Shown here one piece after another: positions 17,674-25,245 of a stretch of DNA of 64,000 nt. The translations under genes were made by a program, and so were the position numbers. Below the pieces are notes generated by a model that saw only the letters and a program-made list of their open reading frames with translations, was not told where the DNA came from and made no database searches. The DNA comes from a virus: the IMG/VR virus record IMGVR_UViG_3300047444_000198, positions 1 to 64,000 of that record. One strand, given 5' to 3'. Position 1 is the stretch's first letter. Every line of letters starts with the position of its first letter.

Positions 17674-19290
17674 TCAGCGAGACGCGAAGAACGGGCTCTC
17701 GCTCACTTCGACCGAGTCCTCGACCTCGGTCATGGACGCCGCACAGGCTAGGGCCAGGGAGTCAACGAAATCGTCATGGGCCTCCACCTCGTCTGGTGCC
17801 TCAACGAGCATTTGCCCTGCTCGGAACACCTTGATGACGTCCGACATCTGTTGACGGAACCGGCGCCAGACACGAGTGCGGCGGGCCTTGGAGTGCCCCG
17901 GGTACACCATCAAGCGCCGGTCGATCAACGTCTGGAGGTTCTTCCACCGGGTACCCTGCGCCTTGGTGTCGGACCCCATGGGGATGACGACACAACGAGA
18001 GCCCAGAAGCAGTTGGAGCCGTTCTGCGATGGCGGTACCCATGGCCTGTGCATCGACGGCGACGTAAGCGAGCCGGTAGTTGTCCAGGAAGTCAGCGATG
18101 GCGAAGTACTGCTCCTCCCAGGGCTGGTTGTGTAGCTCCAGCCAGTCCAGGACTCGGTGCTCTCGGAAGCCAAACGGATCAGGGTAGTCCCAGTCCACCC
18201 AGCACACGGTGACCACTGTTGAGTCACGAAGGCGGGCCGGGTCCACCCCGGCCACACATGCGCTCTTGTACCAGGAGCGCACCAGGGGCATGCTGGTGTC
18301 CATGAGTGAGTCCATGACCTCGTCGGTGACGAACTGACCTCGCTCCAGCAACCACTTGATGGCGTAGCTCATCTGGAACTCGTCGCTGTCCTCGCCCAGA
18401 CGACGCTTCTCCTTGGAGATGTACTTCGCATAGAGGGGGTTGTACTTGGAGACGATCTTGTAGTCGTACTCGTAGTGGTTGTGCCGACGCATCCGGCTTG
18501 TGGCTCGACGCTTGTTGAGTTGAATCGCCCGGTAGAAGTCACCCTTCACGCGGCTCGGGGTGCCGATCTTGACCATGGTCCCCGCCGTGGCTGCCATCAT
18601 GGGGTGCACCGACTTACGCACGACATCGGCGTCAGCATCCTGAGCTTCGTCTATGACGATGACGTGGTAGGTCTTACCCTCGATCTTGGCCTTCGGGTTG
18701 CACGTCTGTCGTCGGGCGAGGCTCCCGTTCTTCAGCCGGATGACCTTCCCCTTCCCCTTCACCTCGTCATCGATCTCGGGGTCCATCAGGAACTCAGTGG
18801 CGAAGTCACTCGTGAGCCGGTCCACGATGCGCCCATGCAGGGTTTCCGACTGGTCTTCGGTGGGCGCGAAGCACCCCACCCAGAGCCCCTTCTTGAACCG
18901 GGACAACATGTCGAAGCTCAACGCCAGCTTTGGTAACAGCACCATGAGACCGGCGAAGGTGTTGGCCAGGGTCTCGGTCTTGCCCGCCTGACGACTGATG
19001 AGCGCCGTCAGTTCCTCGGCGTCGTTGAGGAGGATCGACTCGATGATGCGGTAGCTGACCTCGCGCTGGTACGGGTAGAAGGGGACCTCGCAGAACTCCT
19101 CGATGAAGAGGATGCACCGCTTGACGAGGTTGTCGATGAACTCGGCCGTTGACTCATCAAGCTCGATCTGATCGGCAGGGTCCTCGTCTAGAACCGCCTC
19201 GTCGTCCTCGTCGTAGACCGGCTCGTCCTGGGCCTGAAAGGCATCAGGCAGGCGCTCGATCAGATCAGTCACCACATCATGGTGGCACAA
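17674..19290 (-). CDS. Large terminase subunit
   Basis: 538 residues; the ATP-driven packaging motor and nuclease. Walker A-like LISRQAGKTE is at about residue 97, Walker B VIVIDEAQDAD at about 212, and the coupling motif KIGTPSRVKGDF follows. The C-terminal nuclease half shows VAGVDPARLRDSTVVTV and VAVDAQAMGTAIAER acidic motifs. The start is a TTG 6 nt after the preceding stop, with no good Shine-Dalgarno, so translation is probably coupled. No small terminase gene was recognised nearby. Confidence 0.92.
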   Translation of the reverse strand: MCHHDVVTDLIERLPDAFQAQDEPVYDEDDEAVLDEDPADQIELDESTAEFIDNLVKRCILFIEEFCEVPFYPYQREVSYRIIESILLNDAEELTALISRQAGKTETLANTFAGLMVLLPKLALSFDMLSRFKKGLWVGCFAPTEDQSETLHGRIVDRLTSDFATEFLMDPEIDDEVKGKGKVIRLKNGSLARRQTCNPKAKIEGKTYHVIVIDEAQDADADVVRKSVHPMMAATAGTMVKIGTPSRVKGDFYRAIQLNKRRATSRMRRHNHYEYDYKIVSKYNPLYAKYISKEKRRLGEDSDEFQMSYAIKWLLERGQFVTDEVMDSLMDTSMPLVRSWYKSACVAGVDPARLRDSTVVTVCWVDWDYPDPFGFREHRVLDWLELHNQPWEEQYFAIADFLDNYRLAYVAVDAQAMGTAIAERLQLLLGSRCVVIPMGSDTKAQGTRWKNLQTLIDRRLMVYPGHSKARRTRVWRRFRQQMSDVIKVFRAGQMLVEAPDEVEAHDDFVDSLALACAASMTEVEDSVEVSESPFFASR

Positions 19291-19296
19291 CAGGTA

Positions 19297-19494
19297 CTAG
19301 ACGGTGTATCTCCTCACCGTCTCATCGAACAGCGCGTTGCCCTTGCCGCGCCAGACCCTCTGGCTACTACGCAGGCCACCGGCTGCCGGACGCACGTCTA
19401 TCCAGACCCGTACCTCGTCCCGGAACAGCCCCCGCCACAAGTCGATGTGCAGGTCCCCGAGAACCAGACTGCGATCCGGCTCACTCCCAGCCAT
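19297..19494 (-). CDS. Small hypothetical protein before terminase
   Basis: 65 residues (MAGSEPDRSLVLGDLHIDLW...) with GAGGAG just upstream of the ATG. It overlaps the membrane protein gene upstream by 14 nt and ends 6 nt before the terminase TTG. Beta-like pattern around LHIDLWRGLFRDEVRVWIDV. Function unknown. Confidence 0.55.
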   Translation of the reverse strand: MAGSEPDRSLVLGDLHIDLWRGLFRDEVRVWIDVRPAAGGLRSSQRVWRGKGNALFDETVRRYTV

Positions 19495-19672
19495 CTTCTC
19501 CTCGGTGCCTGCGGATGGTCTCCCACGCCCGCACGAACGTCACGAAGCCCCACCCCAGGGCCACCATGATCGTCCACAGCATGGCCACGATGGCGATGGC
19601 CTTGGGCCAGCCACCGATGGGTGAGACCGGCGCCTTGGAGTTGTTGAGGCTCTGCGCGAAGAGATGGATCAC
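19481..19672 (-). CDS. Small membrane protein
   Basis: 63 residues from a GTG that overlaps the preceding stop (GTGA). One transmembrane helix (AIAIVAMLWTIMVALGWGFV) is followed by a basic cytoplasmic tail (RAWETIRRHRGEDG). Holin-like size and topology, but with one helix only and no lysis gene adjacent, a holin call is not supported. Confidence 0.6.
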   Translation of the reverse strand: MIHLFAQSLNNSKAPVSPIGGWPKAIAIVAMLWTIMVALGWGFVTFVRAWETIRRHRGEDGWE

Positions 19673-19821
19673 TTGATGACCTCGATCGCTTGCCACGACA
19701 GCAGCATCGTGGGCTTGGGGAAGTGCCCGTCAGCATCAACGGGATGGATGATGCTGACAGCGTCCATACTGACCATCACGTTGTCGCACACGTACACGGT
19801 GCCGTCCACAATGACCTTCAC
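19669..19821 (-). CDS. Small hypothetical protein
   Basis: 50 residues starting at a GTG within a GTGA overlap with the upstream gene and ending in a GTGA overlap with the next. The protein is beta-like (VKVIVDGTVYVCDNVMV). The tight overlaps at both ends are the main support that it is a real gene. Confidence 0.55.
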   Translation of the reverse strand: MKVIVDGTVYVCDNVMVSMDAVSIIHPVDADGHFPKPTMLLSWQAIEVIK

Positions 19822-20039
19822 CGGCCCGGGTCCTCCTCGTAGTCACCGATGTGACTACGGACCTCAGCCATCTCCTGGGTGATGTCCATGCCCTTGGGCC
19901 AGATCATCGCCCACAGCTTCTCGTAGAGGCGGAACGTGAGCGGGCTGAAACGCACCGGGGCGCAGTGGATGGCGGCGTTCATCTTGTCGGCGTGGTAGTT
20001 CTGCTCGAAACACCACAGCAGCACCTCATGTACGTCCAT
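19818..20039 (-). CDS. Hypothetical protein abutting tRNA-Pro
   Basis: 73 residues beginning MDVHEVLLWCFEQNYHADK. The ATG lies one base after the tRNA-Pro discriminator base, so tRNA 3' processing would leave an almost leaderless mRNA. There is no ribosome-binding site because the upstream bases are tRNA. Longer frames would translate the tRNA and were rejected. Confidence 0.65.
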   Translation of the reverse strand: MDVHEVLLWCFEQNYHADKMNAAIHCAPVRFSPLTFRLYEKLWAMIWPKGMDITQEMAEVRSHIGDYEEDPGR

Positions 20040-20040
20040 G

Positions 20041-20114
20041 TCGGGGTGACAGGACTTGAACCTGCGACCTCTGGTCCCCCAGACCAGCGCGCTAACCAAC
20101 TGCGCCACACCCCG
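20041..20114 (-). tRNA. tRNA-Pro (anticodon GGG)
   Basis: A complete 74-nt cloverleaf. The acceptor stem CGGGGTG/CACCCCG has 7 perfect pairs; the D stem is GCGC/GCGC. The anticodon stem is CTGGT/ACCAG with loop CTGGGGG, giving anticodon GGG for CCC codons. The T arm is GCAGG-TTCAAGT-CCTGT and the discriminator base is A. CCA is not encoded: the next bases are C and the ATG of the downstream gene. Confidence 0.95.
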
Positions 20115-20171
20115 GCGAGAAGGGGAACGATCACGCTGTGACCCGGAACGCCCCCCAACTCGACGCTGAAC

Positions 20172-20561
20172 CTAGCTCTTGAAGACACCTTGGGCGACGA
20201 AGGACGTCACCACCGGATCATCGATCGGACCCTGCTTCACGGTGCCGGAGCACTCGTAGGTGGCACTGGGTACGAGGGGCGCCTTGAAGAAGCCGTCCAC
20301 CTGCGTGCCGTTGAAGAAGATCTGGAGCGAGTAGGGCTGGAACTTGGAGCCGTCCGGCAGGAACACCGGGCCGCTCCCGTTGCCCTGCACCGTGAACGAG
20401 GTGAAGAAGTTCCCCAGCCCCGGCTGCAAGGGCGTGCAGGTCACGAACGGGAACACGATGGCCTTCTGGCTGTTGAACGGGGCCGCACCAGCCGGGAGAG
20501 CCATGCCCAAGACGGCAGCGCCCCCGACCGCTCCGGCGAGGAGCTTTCGCATGAGTGTCAT
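20172..20561 (-). CDS. Secreted protein with signal peptide
   Basis: 129 residues. A classical signal peptide (KLLAGAVGGAAVLGMALPAG, then AAPF) predicts export with cleavage after AGA or GAA. The mature part is beta-rich and has two cysteines (FVTCTPLQPG and ATYECSGTV), consistent with one disulfide. A perfect 10-bp stem-loop lies just upstream. Phage-secreted proteins of this size can alter the host surface; no function can be assigned. Confidence 0.75.
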   Translation of the reverse strand: MTLMRKLLAGAVGGAAVLGMALPAGAAPFNSQKAIVFPFVTCTPLQPGLGNFFTSFTVQGNGSGPVFLPDGSKFQPYSLQIFFNGTQVDGFFKAPLVPSATYECSGTVKQGPIDDPVVTSFVAQGVFKS

Positions 20562-20581
20562 GGTGCGGGACCATAACACGG

Positions 20582-20617
20582 AAGAAGCCCCCGGCCGGGA
20601 GGGGCTAGGGGCTTCTT
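20582..20617 (-). terminator. Stem-loop, probable terminator upstream of secreted-protein gene
   Basis: Perfect 10-bp inverted repeat AAGAAGCCCC / GGGGCTTCTT around a 16-nt GC-rich loop, in the gap between the 20671 gene and the secreted-protein gene. No long T-run follows on either strand, so it may also be a structured element. Confidence 0.5.
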
Positions 20618-20670
20618 GCCGGAACCTGGATGTCCATCGTGTCACCGAAGAACCACCAAGGACTCCTACT

Positions 20671-20985
20671 TTACCTCGGATTCGGTGTCTTTACAAGTCG
20701 CCGTCGCCGGGGTGCTGGTGGTGGGACCGTGAGGGTGCCTGCGGCCTCCCGGAAGGAGATCACCGCACGCCTGCTGACCTGGGCCTGGAGGTCATGGACG
20801 TCGTCGTCACCGTTGCCGTGAATCTGCGCCACGTGCTGGCCATGGCGGGCTTCCACGAGCCGCCACAGCCAGTCGAACGCCGCTGCGTCCAGGTTGACCT
20901 GGTAGAAGGGCTCGATCCGCTGGAGATGCTTCTTGCCCTGACCTGCTGGTATCGATGGTGGCCCGGTACCAGCAACGGGCTCCAT
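20671..20985 (-). CDS. Hypothetical protein
   Basis: 104 residues, with a folded-looking middle (FYQVNLDAAAFDWLWRLVEA) and a basic C-terminal tail (PAPRRRRLVKTPNPR). The ATG lies one base after the stop of the histone-tail-like gene. Function unknown. Confidence 0.65.
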   Translation of the reverse strand: MEPVAGTGPPSIPAGQGKKHLQRIEPFYQVNLDAAAFDWLWRLVEARHGQHVAQIHGNGDDDVHDLQAQVSRRAVISFREAAGTLTVPPPAPRRRRLVKTPNPR

Positions 20986-20986
20986 G

Positions 20987-21496
20987 TCAGGCGGCGGTCT
21001 TCTTCGAGGCACGCTTGGACACGACCTTGGCCGGTGTCGCGGGCCGCTTGGTAGCTGCCTTGGCCGGTGCCGCCTTCTTGGCCGGAGCCTTCTTGACCGC
21101 TGGCTTCCGGACTGCTGCCTTCTTCACGGGGACAGCGGTGCCTCGATGGTTCCCCTTGCGCCGCTCGTAGGCCTCGTGCTGCTTCTGGCGGCAGAGGTTC
21201 CCGTGGCAGCCCGACTGGTAGCGGTAGATGCTGGCGTAGGGGCAGACCGACGAATCGCTGTCGGGCTCGACCGCACAGACCCCCCGCTGGCGGATGGCGA
21301 TGAGTGGCAGAGGCTTCCGTCCTGGTCGCTCAGCCTCCAACATCTCGATCCGCTGCTCTAGAGAGTCGATACGGTGCCCATCGTTGAGGACGGGCTTGCG
21401 GGGTGCCGGAGCCTTGACGGGTACCGCCTTGGTCACCGCCTTGGGAGCCCGCTTTCGGGGCTCTCTCGTCTTCGTGGGTGTTGAGGTTCGGGCCAC
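20987..21496 (-). CDS. Zinc-finger protein with histone H1-like Lys/Ala tails
   Basis: 169 residues. Both ends are Lys/Ala/Pro-rich; the C-terminal ~55 residues repeat KKAPAKKAAPAKAATKRPA like histone H1 tails. The centre holds cysteines (GVCAVEPDSDSSVC ... SGCHGNLCRQKQHEAYERRK), matching a small actinophage zinc-binding motif SGCxCxxC..H..Y. GTG start with AAAGGA upstream. Likely binds DNA, possibly compacting or bridging it. Confidence 0.7.
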   Translation of the reverse strand: MARTSTPTKTREPRKRAPKAVTKAVPVKAPAPRKPVLNDGHRIDSLEQRIEMLEAERPGRKPLPLIAIRQRGVCAVEPDSDSSVCPYASIYRYQSGCHGNLCRQKQHEAYERRKGNHRGTAVPVKKAAVRKPAVKKAPAKKAAPAKAATKRPATPAKVVSKRASKKTAA

Positions 21497-21541
21497 GCTG
21501 AATCCTTTCCGTCGTGCTGTGTCATCGTACCAGTGCCCGAA

Positions 21542-21763
21542 TCAGAAGAGTCTCATCTGAGCGGTCTCAGGATGCTCCTCGAAATACCCCTGGAACAGTT
21601 CCGTGAAGGTGGTGAGCAGAAGCTCCATGGCGTCAGTGTCAGTGCTGTCAACGAACCGCAACCTGTCCACGAAGCCCATCTCATCCACCTCCACGACGTC
21701 ATGGTCGAGCCCGTAGCGGCGGAAGAGCTTGTTGATCTCAGCGGCGATCTGTTGCAAGGTCAT
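21542..21763 (-). CDS. Small hypothetical protein
   Basis: 73 residues, acidic and helical (LQQIAAEINKLFRRYGLDHD, then an ELLLTTFTELFQGYFEEH amphipathic helix). It is coupled to the WhiB gene by an ATGA overlap. A copy of the 13-mer repeat encodes STDTDAME in its middle. Function unknown. Confidence 0.65.
   Translation of the reverse strand: MTLQQIAAEINKLFRRYGLDHDVVEVDEMGFVDRLRFVDSTDTDAMELLLTTFTELFQGYFEEHPETAQMRLF
21632..21644 (-). repeat. 13-mer CACTGACACTGAC
   Basis: In the 21542 gene, encoding TDTD. Confidence 0.9.
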
Positions 21764-22041
21764 GACGCGACGTTACCCCGTTGCTGTTCCCTACGAAGAC
21801 GCTGCGCCCGTGTGCGGATGATGCTCCGTCGTTCCTTGTCACTGGCCCCACCCCACACGCCCCAGCGCTCCCGGTACCGCAGGGCGTGCTCCAGGCACTC
21901 GCCCCGCACCGGACACTTGGCACAGACTCTCTTGGGGGTGTCGGTGTCGCCGCCCCGCTCGGGGAAGAAGAGTTCTGGGTCGATCCCTCGACACGCAGCT
22001 TCAGCTTGCCAATCCAGGCTTGTCTCGTTGTTCCAGAGCAC
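21760..22041 (-). CDS. WhiB-like iron-sulfur regulator
   Basis: 93 residues. Four conserved cysteines at positions 17, 40, 43 and 49 (C-x22-C-x2-C-x5-C) would ligate a [4Fe-4S] cluster. The G(V/I)WGG turn follows (RYRERWGVWGG) and a basic C-terminus (KERRSIIRTRAQRLRREQQR) is present for DNA or sigma-factor contacts. WhiB proteins are confined to actinobacteria and their phages, so this fixes the host phylum. GTG start; the stop overlaps the next gene (ATGA). Confidence 0.92.
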   Translation of the reverse strand: MLWNNETSLDWQAEAACRGIDPELFFPERGGDTDTPKRVCAKCPVRGECLEHALRYRERWGVWGGASDKERRSIIRTRAQRLRREQQRGNVAS

Positions 22042-22195
22042 GCAACGCCTCCAGGGCCATCTCGGCGTGCGCGACGGCTTGGTTGATCTTGGTCGGGTCG
22101 ATGATCCGGGAGTCCCGCCAGACAGACAGGTTGAAACCCGCCATCATGATCTCGACCTCGGCGTAATCGATCAGGTCGCGCAGTGGCAGCGACAC
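22001..22195 (-). CDS. Small helical hypothetical protein
   Basis: 64 residues from a GTG 9 nt downstream of a 13-mer repeat (22204-22216). The C-terminal helix (INQAVAHAEMALEALRALEQ) overlaps the WhiB gene by 41 nt. No Shine-Dalgarno is visible. Function unknown. Confidence 0.5.
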   Translation of the reverse strand: MSLPLRDLIDYAEVEIMMAGFNLSVWRDSRIIDPTKINQAVAHAEMALEALRALEQRDKPGLAS

Positions 22196-22203
22196 GAGAC
22201 GCG

Positions 22204-22216
22204 CACTGACACTGAC
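22204..22216 (+). repeat. 13-mer CACTGACACTGAC
   Basis: Between the 22221 and 22195 genes, just upstream of a GTG start. Confidence 0.9.
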
Positions 22217-22220
22217 GGGG

Positions 22221-22514
22221 TCAGGAGGCTGGTGGCGGTTCCGACGTACCAGGCCCACGCCACGCTCCGATTTCCGCAGGGTCGAACTCCAGATTCCGAA
22301 CGCCCAACTGCTTGTACACGTCCATGTCGGGCTCAGGATTGGGGTGACACCGGCCCACCTGGATGGCCCTGTGACCGATCCTGAGCCGCACACCACTACC
22401 GAGGCGCCAGGGCTCGGCCCGCTCCCGGAACCAGGCCCGCGACACGATCTTGGATTCGTCGGTGTAGCTCTCCCACCCCACGTACACGCTACGGACGCTC
22501 TTGAGGGTCAGCAT
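22221..22514 (-). CDS. Hypothetical protein
   Basis: 97 residues; the N-terminal half is beta-like (SVRSVYVGWESYTDESKIVS ... GVRLRIGHRAIQVGR). The ATG overlaps the KTSC gene stop (TGATG). It ends just before the 13-mer repeat that precedes the next gene. No family was recognised. Confidence 0.65.
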   Translation of the reverse strand: MLTLKSVRSVYVGWESYTDESKIVSRAWFRERAEPWRLGSGVRLRIGHRAIQVGRCHPNPEPDMDVYKQLGVRNLEFDPAEIGAWRGPGTSEPPPAS

Positions 22515-22927
22515 CAGTACCCGCCGTCGTAGGGGCGGTAGGGGAAGGTGTTGAGCGTGTGGTTGACGTACTGGCCCTGCGAACCCGCCGACCGGAAGCC
22601 CGTCCACACAGCCGGAGGCACGGCGTCGTAGACGTAGGGCTGGTTGCCGTTGACCCACTCCAGGATCAACTGACGGCGGCTCGGGCTGTAGCGCCCGCTC
22701 GCCACCCGGGTCGAGTTGAAGTAGTCGTCCTCCCAGTCATCGACGTCGTCAGCGAAGGTGATGACCGCTTCGTGAATCCGCCGCCGTGCACTGGTGGTAT
22801 CAAGGTCCGGCCCGGTCCCCATGTCTGAGGACCGGGCCGTGGCGCCGTACCGGGGGCTGCGTTTGCGGCTCTTGGGTGCGTCACCGAAGAGCGACTGCTG
22901 TCCAGGAACCTGCCTACGCTGCGCCAT
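22514..22927 (-). CDS. KTSC-domain protein
   Basis: 137 residues. The C-terminal ~60 residues fit the KTSC fold found in phage and bacterial proteins: STRVASGRYSPSRRQLILEW, then YVYDAVPPAVWTGFRSAGSQGQYVNHTL. The typical pattern is beta strands followed by VPxxVxxxLxxAxSxGxYxN. A basic N-terminus precedes it. The start has AGGA 8 nt upstream. KTSC proteins have no settled biochemical role. Confidence 0.8.
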   Translation of the reverse strand: MAQRRQVPGQQSLFGDAPKSRKRSPRYGATARSSDMGTGPDLDTTSARRRIHEAVITFADDVDDWEDDYFNSTRVASGRYSPSRRQLILEWVNGNQPYVYDAVPPAVWTGFRSAGSQGQYVNHTLNTFPYRPYDGGY

Positions 22928-23276
22928 CCCCTTCATCCTGGCTCTCGGGCACGCCACCCGTCCAGCGGAATGTCAGGTTCTTGATGATCTCGTCACGCTG
23001 CTCGGGCCATGTGGTCAGCATCTCGATCACGGTCTTGCACCTGATCACACCCTCGATGATCTGCGGAATCAGGTCTTGGAGATCCTGCGCCGTGAAGGCC
23101 AGCGGCACTACACACTGCCCCTCGACCCCGGCGTGATGAGCCAACTGCTCCCCTATGGCATCCACAGGGATGACAGCATTCAGTACCAGCACCGGGTCCT
23201 GGGTCTCCTCGAAGAAGGAGATGCCGAGGTTCATCCCCAGGACCCGGGGGATCATCGCAACTTCGTCGTCAGCCAT
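22914..23276 (-). CDS. Hypothetical protein
   Basis: 120 residues, beta-rich at the N-terminus (VAMIPRVLGMNLGISFFEE) and helical in the middle (LQDLIPQIIEGVIRCKTVIE). It overlaps the KTSC gene by 14 nt and lies downstream of the lytic transglycosylase gene. No recognised family. Confidence 0.6.
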   Translation of the reverse strand: MADDEVAMIPRVLGMNLGISFFEETQDPVLVLNAVIPVDAIGEQLAHHAGVEGQCVVPLAFTAQDLQDLIPQIIEGVIRCKTVIEMLTTWPEQRDEIIKNLTFRWTGGVPESQDEGDGAA

Positions 23277-23297
23277 GAGGCCGGACCCTAACAGGGG

Positions 23298-24026
23298 TCA
23301 ACCGCAGGCCCGCCCGGTAACCGGGTCGCCGCGAAGGACCCACGGACACCAGCCCTGGGTGTGCCATAGCTCCAGCGACTTGGCCAGATTGAGTTCCGGC
23401 TGGACCTCCTGATACACCGGCATCCAGGCGCACAACTGCATGAGGCCCATGGCGTAGTTGCGCCCGCCGCAGTGGCTCCCGGAGCGAGCCGAGGGGTTGC
23501 AGCCCGACTCCCGGTGCATGACGTACATCACCGTCCTCATCTGGCTCTCGGGCCAGCCCACGTCGAGCGCCATCTGGTAGTACTGCGGACACTGCGCCCA
23601 CGACGGCGGGTCCGGTGGCGCAGCGGGTGTCTCCGGTGGATGGCAGGAGGCGTCGTCGGTGACGCATACGCCCGCCGCTACTCGCACCGCAGGAGCAGGT
23701 GTCGGGTCAGCCGGTATGGCGTCAGCGGTCAGAGCAGCAGCAGGTGGGGCAGGTGCAGCCACCTCGGCGCTCGCAGTCGGCTCCGGTGGAGCAGGAGCCG
23801 TAGTCGTTGGCTCAACCGTCGCAGGTGGCGCTGTCGTCGGTGGAGCAGTGGTTGTGGGATCGGGTAGGGCGGTTGTTGTAGTGGTTGTCGGCACATCGGG
23901 TGCCGCAGTTGTTGGCTCATCAACCGTGGTCACCTCGGTGGATGAATGCTGGGGAAGCAGCACCGCCACGCACAAACCCAAGAGGGCTATCAAGAACGCG
24001 TAACGATACCGCTGGGTGGATGTCAT
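23298..24026 (-). CDS. Membrane-anchored lytic transglycosylase-like protein
   Basis: 242 residues. An N-terminal signal anchor (YAFLIALLGLCVAVLLP) is followed by a ~90-residue Thr/Pro/Ala linker. The C-terminal domain has HRESGCNPSARSG at about residue 170 and YAMGLMQLCAW at about 190: the catalytic Glu and GxMQ motifs of SLT-type transglycosylases. Several cysteines suggest extracellular folding. It probably cuts peptidoglycan from outside the membrane at lysis or remodels the wall. A TACAAT box lies 11 nt before the ATG. Confidence 0.82.
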   Translation of the reverse strand: MTSTQRYRYAFLIALLGLCVAVLLPQHSSTEVTTVDEPTTAAPDVPTTTTTTALPDPTTTAPPTTAPPATVEPTTTAPAPPEPTASAEVAAPAPPAAALTADAIPADPTPAPAVRVAAGVCVTDDASCHPPETPAAPPDPPSWAQCPQYYQMALDVGWPESQMRTVMYVMHRESGCNPSARSGSHCGGRNYAMGLMQLCAWMPVYQEVQPELNLAKSLELWHTQGWCPWVLRGDPVTGRACG

Positions 24027-24064
24027 GGAACCGTAGCATTGTAAGGTTAGCGCACGGTGTCAAG

Positions 24065-24289
24065 TCATGAAGGCCTGGGCAGGCGCTTCATCACCTTCGT
24101 CTTTGTTGGCTTAACACCACGCTCGACCTGCATCAGACCATGACCACGAGGATCTGGTACCCAATCGTAGGGACGGCACTTGGGGCAGTCCACGTCGCTG
24201 TACCACACGGTGGCGTCTTCACGAGCACAGCGGGCGCCACACTTGGCGACGACGCCCGCATGCGTCTGATCCTTCAACAGGTGCTTCAC
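24065..24289 (-). CDS. Small zinc-ribbon-like protein
   Basis: 74 residues with four cysteines (KCGARCARED ... VDCPKCRPYDW) that could bind zinc. The GTG start overlaps the preceding stop (GTGA). The basic C-terminus ends KTKVMKRLPRPS. Function unknown. Confidence 0.6.
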   Translation of the reverse strand: MKHLLKDQTHAGVVAKCGARCAREDATVWYSDVDCPKCRPYDWVPDPRGHGLMQVERGVKPTKTKVMKRLPRPS

Positions 24290-24474
24290 GCCTCGTCCAC
24301 GTCCCAGATGGAGATGTTGAACGTCGCGTCACTGTCGCCCTCGCCCACCTCAAGGTCTTCGGGAAGCTCGATCCTGACAAGCTCCATGATCGCTTCCAAG
24401 ACCTGCCCCCTGGTGGCTTGCGCCGTGCCATCCACATGTTCGACCGAGACGTTGAGCGTAAGAGTGAAGTCCAT
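24286..24474 (-). CDS. Small acidic hypothetical protein
   Basis: 62 residues of alternating beta and helix (MDFTLTLNVSVEHVDGTAQ ... LEAIMELVRIELPEDLEVG). It is first in a leftward operon, with TACACT 6 nt before the ATG. It diverges from the plus-strand operon starting at 24551. Confidence 0.6.
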   Translation of the reverse strand: MDFTLTLNVSVEHVDGTAQATRGQVLEAIMELVRIELPEDLEVGEGDSDATFNISIWDVDEA

Positions 24475-24550
24475 GGTCCCAGTGTAGTGGTGTTAGGGTA
24501 CGGGATGTGTTAAAGTGGGGGAATCTGGTGGAAGATGGGGAGGACGGCCT
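24475..24550. promoter_or_regulatory. Divergent promoter region
   Basis: Leftward -10 TACACT at 24481-24486, 6 nt before the ATG of the 24474 gene. Rightward candidate TTAAAG around 24512, followed by a ~35-nt leader that carries GGGGAGGA before the ATG at 24551. Two GTGTTA repeats lie between. Confidence 0.55.
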
Positions 24551-24847
24551 ATGCCCGTGAACGCTGTGGACTACACGAGATGCCGGACCTACGGCCACGC
24601 CTGGTTCGACGCCGACTCAGATTGGAAGTCAGACCGGGGAGTGCCAGTAACGCTGCGCTGTGAGCGCTGCATGATGGAGCGGAGGGAAGTATGGAGCCGG
24701 ACCAGCGGACACCTGATGTATCGGACGTACATCAGACCGAGGGACTACCTGTACGCCCGGGGGGAGAGGCCATCGAAGGACGACTTCCGTCTGGCGATGC
24801 TGGCCCTGAGGCTACGGGAGGCCCGCAAGCTCAAGGCGGTCCGGTGA
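24551..24847 (+). CDS. Small zinc-ribbon-like protein, first gene of rightward operon
   Basis: 98 residues with Cys pairs (YTRCRTYGHAWFD ... LRCERCMMERREVW), a common actinophage zinc-ribbon layout. The second half is basic and helical. GGGGAGGA precedes the ATG. It heads a rightward run of overlapping small genes. A nucleic-acid-binding role is likely but unproven. Confidence 0.7.
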   Translation: MPVNAVDYTRCRTYGHAWFDADSDWKSDRGVPVTLRCERCMMERREVWSRTSGHLMYRTYIRPRDYLYARGERPSKDDFRLAMLALRLREARKLKAVR

Positions 24848-25245
24848 TGCCACCCATTACCAAGCCCAAGCCCAAACCCAAGCCGTTCGTCTGTGACATC
24901 CCCGGCTGCACGTGGGGACTGGATGGTGGGCCAGCGTCCTACGCCATGCCCCAGCACCTCGGGCTGCACAAGTACCACAAGCACGGCATCAAGGGCGAGA
25001 CCCGTCTCACCAGGAAGAGGGCCGGAGAACCACCCCAGCCCCGACCCATCGGCCGACCCCCCAAGAACGGGTCCCCGCCCCAACAACGCAAGATCCGCGC
25101 TCTGGACGCCGAGGAAGTGTGCCGCATGGTGCTGGAGACGGTGAGCCCCAGTGGAACCATCCCCATCGACGCCATCGGCGCCTACAACGACTGGGTCATG
25201 GCGACGGAGGCGTTCATGCACAAGATGGTGGTGGGTCGTGCCTAG
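24847..25245 (+). CDS. C2H2 zinc-finger protein with AT-hook-like motif
   Basis: 132 residues. A KPKPKPKPF start leads into CDIPGCTWGL ... LGLHKYHKHG, a C-x4-C ... H-x3-H type zinc finger. The RPIGRPPKNGS segment resembles an AT-hook. A helical C-terminal domain follows (ALDAEEVCRMVLETVSPSG). The start ATG overlaps the previous stop (TGATG). Likely DNA-binding. Confidence 0.7.
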   Translation: MPPITKPKPKPKPFVCDIPGCTWGLDGGPASYAMPQHLGLHKYHKHGIKGETRLTRKRAGEPPQPRPIGRPPKNGSPPQQRKIRALDAEEVCRMVLETVSPSGTIPIDAIGAYNDWVMATEAFMHKMVVGRA

